Assembly (NCBI GenBank): GCA_036897095.1
Contig: JAYMSP010002502.1
Location: forward strand, 1 to 23,901
Source: Plantago elongata
Taxonomy: Eukaryota; Streptophyta; Magnoliopsida; Lamiales; Plantaginaceae
Direction: 5' to 3'
DNA: 23,901 bases
The notes below the pieces were generated by a model, which saw nothing but the letters and a program-made list of their open reading frames with translations, did no database searches and was not told the origin of the DNA. This document shows, piece after piece, positions 22,032 through 23,901 of this stretch (position 1 is its first letter; each line of letters opens with the position of its first letter). Made by a program: the position numbers and the translations under genes.

Positions 22032-22418
22032 ATGATGCAAGAAATGTGGAACGCTCCTCCCTGTTTCCATCTGTGCAAGTCGGTTGCTGCCTCCCCAGCC
22101 AAGCCACTAGGAGTTTCTCGTACCCGGTCTGAGACGTTTCACATTGCTCACAAGGATCCTGTGGGTGACACTCCCTTATGTTCGTGCCAAAATGTCCAAT
22201 TGGTGGATTAGGATCCGGAGAGAGTGATACCGATGTTCCGGGCGGCGATTAATGCCGGAGATAGAGTGGATAGTGCACTCAAAGATATGGCTATTGTAAT
22301 GAAGCAGTAAAATAGGCTGAAGAAGCCATTTAATCTATCAAGTCGTTGCGATCCCAGTGTACCGACCGAGCTCAGGAATCGCTCGATAACATTCTATTAG
22401 ACCTGTACAAACAGCAAA
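22032..22418 (+). pseudogene. POLLENLESS3/MS5-like TPR protein, decayed first exon
   Basis: Conceptual translation from the ATG at 22032 gives words characteristic of the plant MS5/POLLENLESS3/SDI family: MMQEMWNAPP at the start, SPAKPLGVSRTRSE, and AAINAGDRVDSALKDMA, followed after a frame change by AQESLDNILLDLYK. Intact members of this TPR family act in meiotic exit in pollen mother cells (MS5/TDM1) or in sulfur response (SDI). Here there are a TAG at 22209-22211, a TAA at 22308-22310, a one-base loss near 22315 and, in the new frame, a TAA at 22331-22333. A compensating +1/-1 pair scrambles five residues around 22175-22195. The exon still ends at a consensus donor (AAA|GTGAGT at 22419). 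Later exons are absent before the MITE at 22523. Because donor and promoter survive, it arose from DNA duplication, not an mRNA copy. Confidence 0.88.
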
Positions 22419-22522
22419 GTGAGTCCTATCCCATGTGCTAGCTCATGTTTTTGGTAGTGGTGGACATGATACACTTTGCTTTGGGTCCTAAATTATGCAT
22501 AATGACTCGTGATTATTTGATA

Positions 22523-22723
22523 CTCCATCCCTCGGTTTGAAAGTCTCGCTCACTTAAATAGAAAATTTCTCTCCTACTTTATACATTATATCTCATACTT
22601 TATTCCTATTTCTCCTACTTTATCCAATCACATTTATAATTTATTACCTTTTTTCCTACTTTATCACTTTTTTCTTAAATTTATGTCCGGTCCTGCAGAA
22701 TTTCCAAATCGAGACGGAGGGAG
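22523..22723. mobile_element. Stowaway-like MITE with TA duplication
   Basis: The left end CTCCATCCCTCGGTTTGAAA and the reverse complement of the right end, CTCCCTCCGTCTCGATTTGG, are imperfect inverted repeats of the CTCCCTCCGT type. TA flanks both sides (22521-22522, 22724-22725). The interior is AT-rich with repeated CCTACTTTAT. This is the standard structure of Tc1/mariner-derived Stowaway MITEs. Confidence 0.75.
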
Positions 22724-22978
22724 TATATACTTTTTCCATCTTGTATTGAATTAAGCACTTCGAATATAAGTTTAAGAAAAAATTAAACAAAATATAGAGA
22801 TGGTAAAAAGAAAAAAAAATTGAGTAAAGAGTTTGATTTTTAAGTCTCATTCCATTTTTGCAGTTTTGAATTTTTCAAACTTAATAGAATTGAACTTCTA
22901 ACTATAAATAATTAACTCTTTGTGCAAAAATTCTCAATTATATTAAGTAAAATAGAAATCGTTAAATATAACGCTGTA

Positions 22979-23007
22979 ACACGCTATGCGTGTGGTGCGA
23001 TTTCTAG
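22979..23007 (+). mobile_element. Helitron 3' terminus (hairpin plus CTAG)
   Basis: A perfect 6-bp stem ACACGC-TAT-GCGTGT (22979-22993) is followed ten bases later by CTAG (23004-23007) and then T. Helitrons end in CTRR preceded by a short hairpin 10-12 bases upstream and insert before T. The 5' TC end could not be located; the body would lie to the left, perhaps between 22726 and 22979 or beyond. Confidence 0.6.
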
Positions 23008-23082
23008 TTTAATATAAGATGAAGTTATCTCAAAAAGAATTATTGTAAAGATATAAAACAAGTTGAAGAAGTGAAGAAAGAT

Positions 23083-23390
23083 TGTTGAAGAGAAGAGAGA
23101 AACAGAAAAGAAACAGACTTCTGAAACAGAAGAAAACAGACTGCTGAAGAAAATAAACGGAAGAAACATTATTTCTGTTGTTACGTTTATTATTAAACAG
23201 ATTTACGACTTGTACATTGTGAATAAAGGATAGTACATTTAGTTAATCCAAGAAGCAGTTAGTTAGTTGAGTTGTTTCAGCAGAGTATATAAACACTGCT
23301 TTCTTTCCTCTTCTGATCAATCAATTGATATTGTAACAATTCAATAATCTCTCAATGTACAGTTTTCTTTTCAGTTTATGAAAATCAACA
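23083..23390 (+). mobile_element. 5' LTR of a Copia retrotransposon (308 bp)
   Basis: The LTR starts TGTTGA and ends TCAACA, an inverted terminal repeat with TG...CA borders. It is followed at once by a primer binding site and then gag. TATATAAA at 23286-23293 is a plausible promoter at the U3/R border. The presumed 5-bp target site is AAGAT (23078-23082), but the 3' LTR lies outside the window, so neither LTR identity nor the duplication can be checked. Confidence 0.8.
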
Positions 23391-23402
23391 TGGTATCAAA
23401 GC
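23391..23402 (+). promoter_or_regulatory. primer binding site (initiator tRNA-Met)
   Basis: TGGTATCAAAGC directly follows the LTR and matches the common Copia primer site TGGTATCAGAGC, complementary to the 3' end of initiator tRNA-Met, at 11 of 12 positions. This fixes the element's orientation as plus. Confidence 0.85.
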
Positions 23403-23533
23403 TTCAGTAACGGTTACTTGAGGATTCTTGATCAGTTTTTTATTTGAGAGGTTAATCGAATTCAGCTGTGTGTGTTTGTGTTTCGCTGATTGCGATTCTC
23501 TGGTTGTTTTTTTTACTCGTTCATTGATAAATC

Positions 23534-23901
23534 ATGGGAGATGCTGGATCGATGAATGGAGGTGGTGATCGTAGATATGTTCACCCATTGGAGATTAGAT
23601 TGGATTTGCCTTCTTCTCCGTTTTACTTGCAAGCTTCGGATCAACCTGGGGTTGCCATTGTCTTGGAGCAGCTTGATGAAACTAACTATCAATCGTGGAG
23701 CCAGTAGATTATGATTGCATTGGATGTCAAGAACAAGGCTGGATTCATCGATGGTACGATTTCTGTTCCGGATGAACATGCTACTCCTTTGTTGTTTTTT
23801 GCGTGGAAAAGAGCAAATGCTCTCGTACGCATTTGGATTTTAAACTCTTGTAGCCAAGATATTCGTTCTTCCCATTTGAGAACTGTATCTGCTAGGGAAT
23901 T
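23534..23901 (+). pseudogene. Copia gag (retrotransposon gag N-terminus), interrupted and cut by the window edge
   Basis: From the ATG at 23534 the frame reads MGDAGSMNGGGD, then the Copia gag N-terminal signature: a PSSPFYLQASDQPG block, LDETNYQSWS, and, after a stop, IALDVKNKAGFIDG and WKRANALVRIWILN. These correspond in order to the usual xxNYxxWSxxM, LxxKNKxGFIDG and WxRxNxxVxSWxxN motifs of plant Copia gag. A TAG at 23705-23707 interrupts right after WSQ, where family members have a sense codon such as CAG or AAG; the frame is open on both sides. The copy is therefore inactive unless read through. The rest of gag-pol lies beyond the window. Confidence 0.88.

Overview
The window looks like nuclear DNA of a flowering plant, probably a eudicot. 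It is AT-rich, its genes are split by short GT-AG introns, and intergenic DNA is packed with plant-type transposable elements (Copia, LINE, SINE, hAT, Tourist and Stowaway MITEs, a Helitron end). Gene models below come from reading splice sites and checking that every exon junction keeps phase; no alignment was run.

Layout. 1-480: fragment that looks like the leader/LTR of a retrotransposon on the minus strand, with a degenerate short tandem array. 1.6-1.8 kb: a long near-perfect foldback. 2.4-6.7 kb: two tandem paralogous minus-strand genes, each encoding three U1/JAZ-type C2H2 zinc fingers at the C-terminus; a 286-bp hAT-like MITE with an 8-bp target duplication sits in an intron of the downstream copy, and a 72-bp SINE remnant with a 15-bp duplication lies between them. 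8.2-11.1 kb: an orphan terminal exon and a possible small partner exon of unknown identity, in a large otherwise unassigned stretch. 11.5-19.1 kb: an 11-exon kelch-repeat (galactose oxidase/kelch superfamily) gene on the minus strand, resembling plant proteins of the Arabidopsis At2g36360 type. Exons 1-6 each encode one kelch blade and all join in phase 1; exons 9-10 show a recent tandem exon duplication; intron 1 is built of about four diverged tandem repeats, one carrying a decayed copy of the start of exon 2.

19.3-23.9 kb: intergenic and repeat-rich. It has a promoter-like segment with a short unidentified open frame, a 5'-truncated LINE with target duplication, a decayed first exon of a POLLENLESS3/MS5-like TPR gene (stops and frameshifts, promoter and splice donor still visible), a Stowaway MITE, a Helitron 3' terminus and the 5' LTR, primer binding site and gag start of a Copia element cut by the window edge.

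The genes do not form a pathway or operon. The strongest stories are evolutionary: tandem gene and exon duplication, intron growth by internal duplication, and a LINE and a SINE that share the same 3' tail, suggesting a mobilising partner pair.
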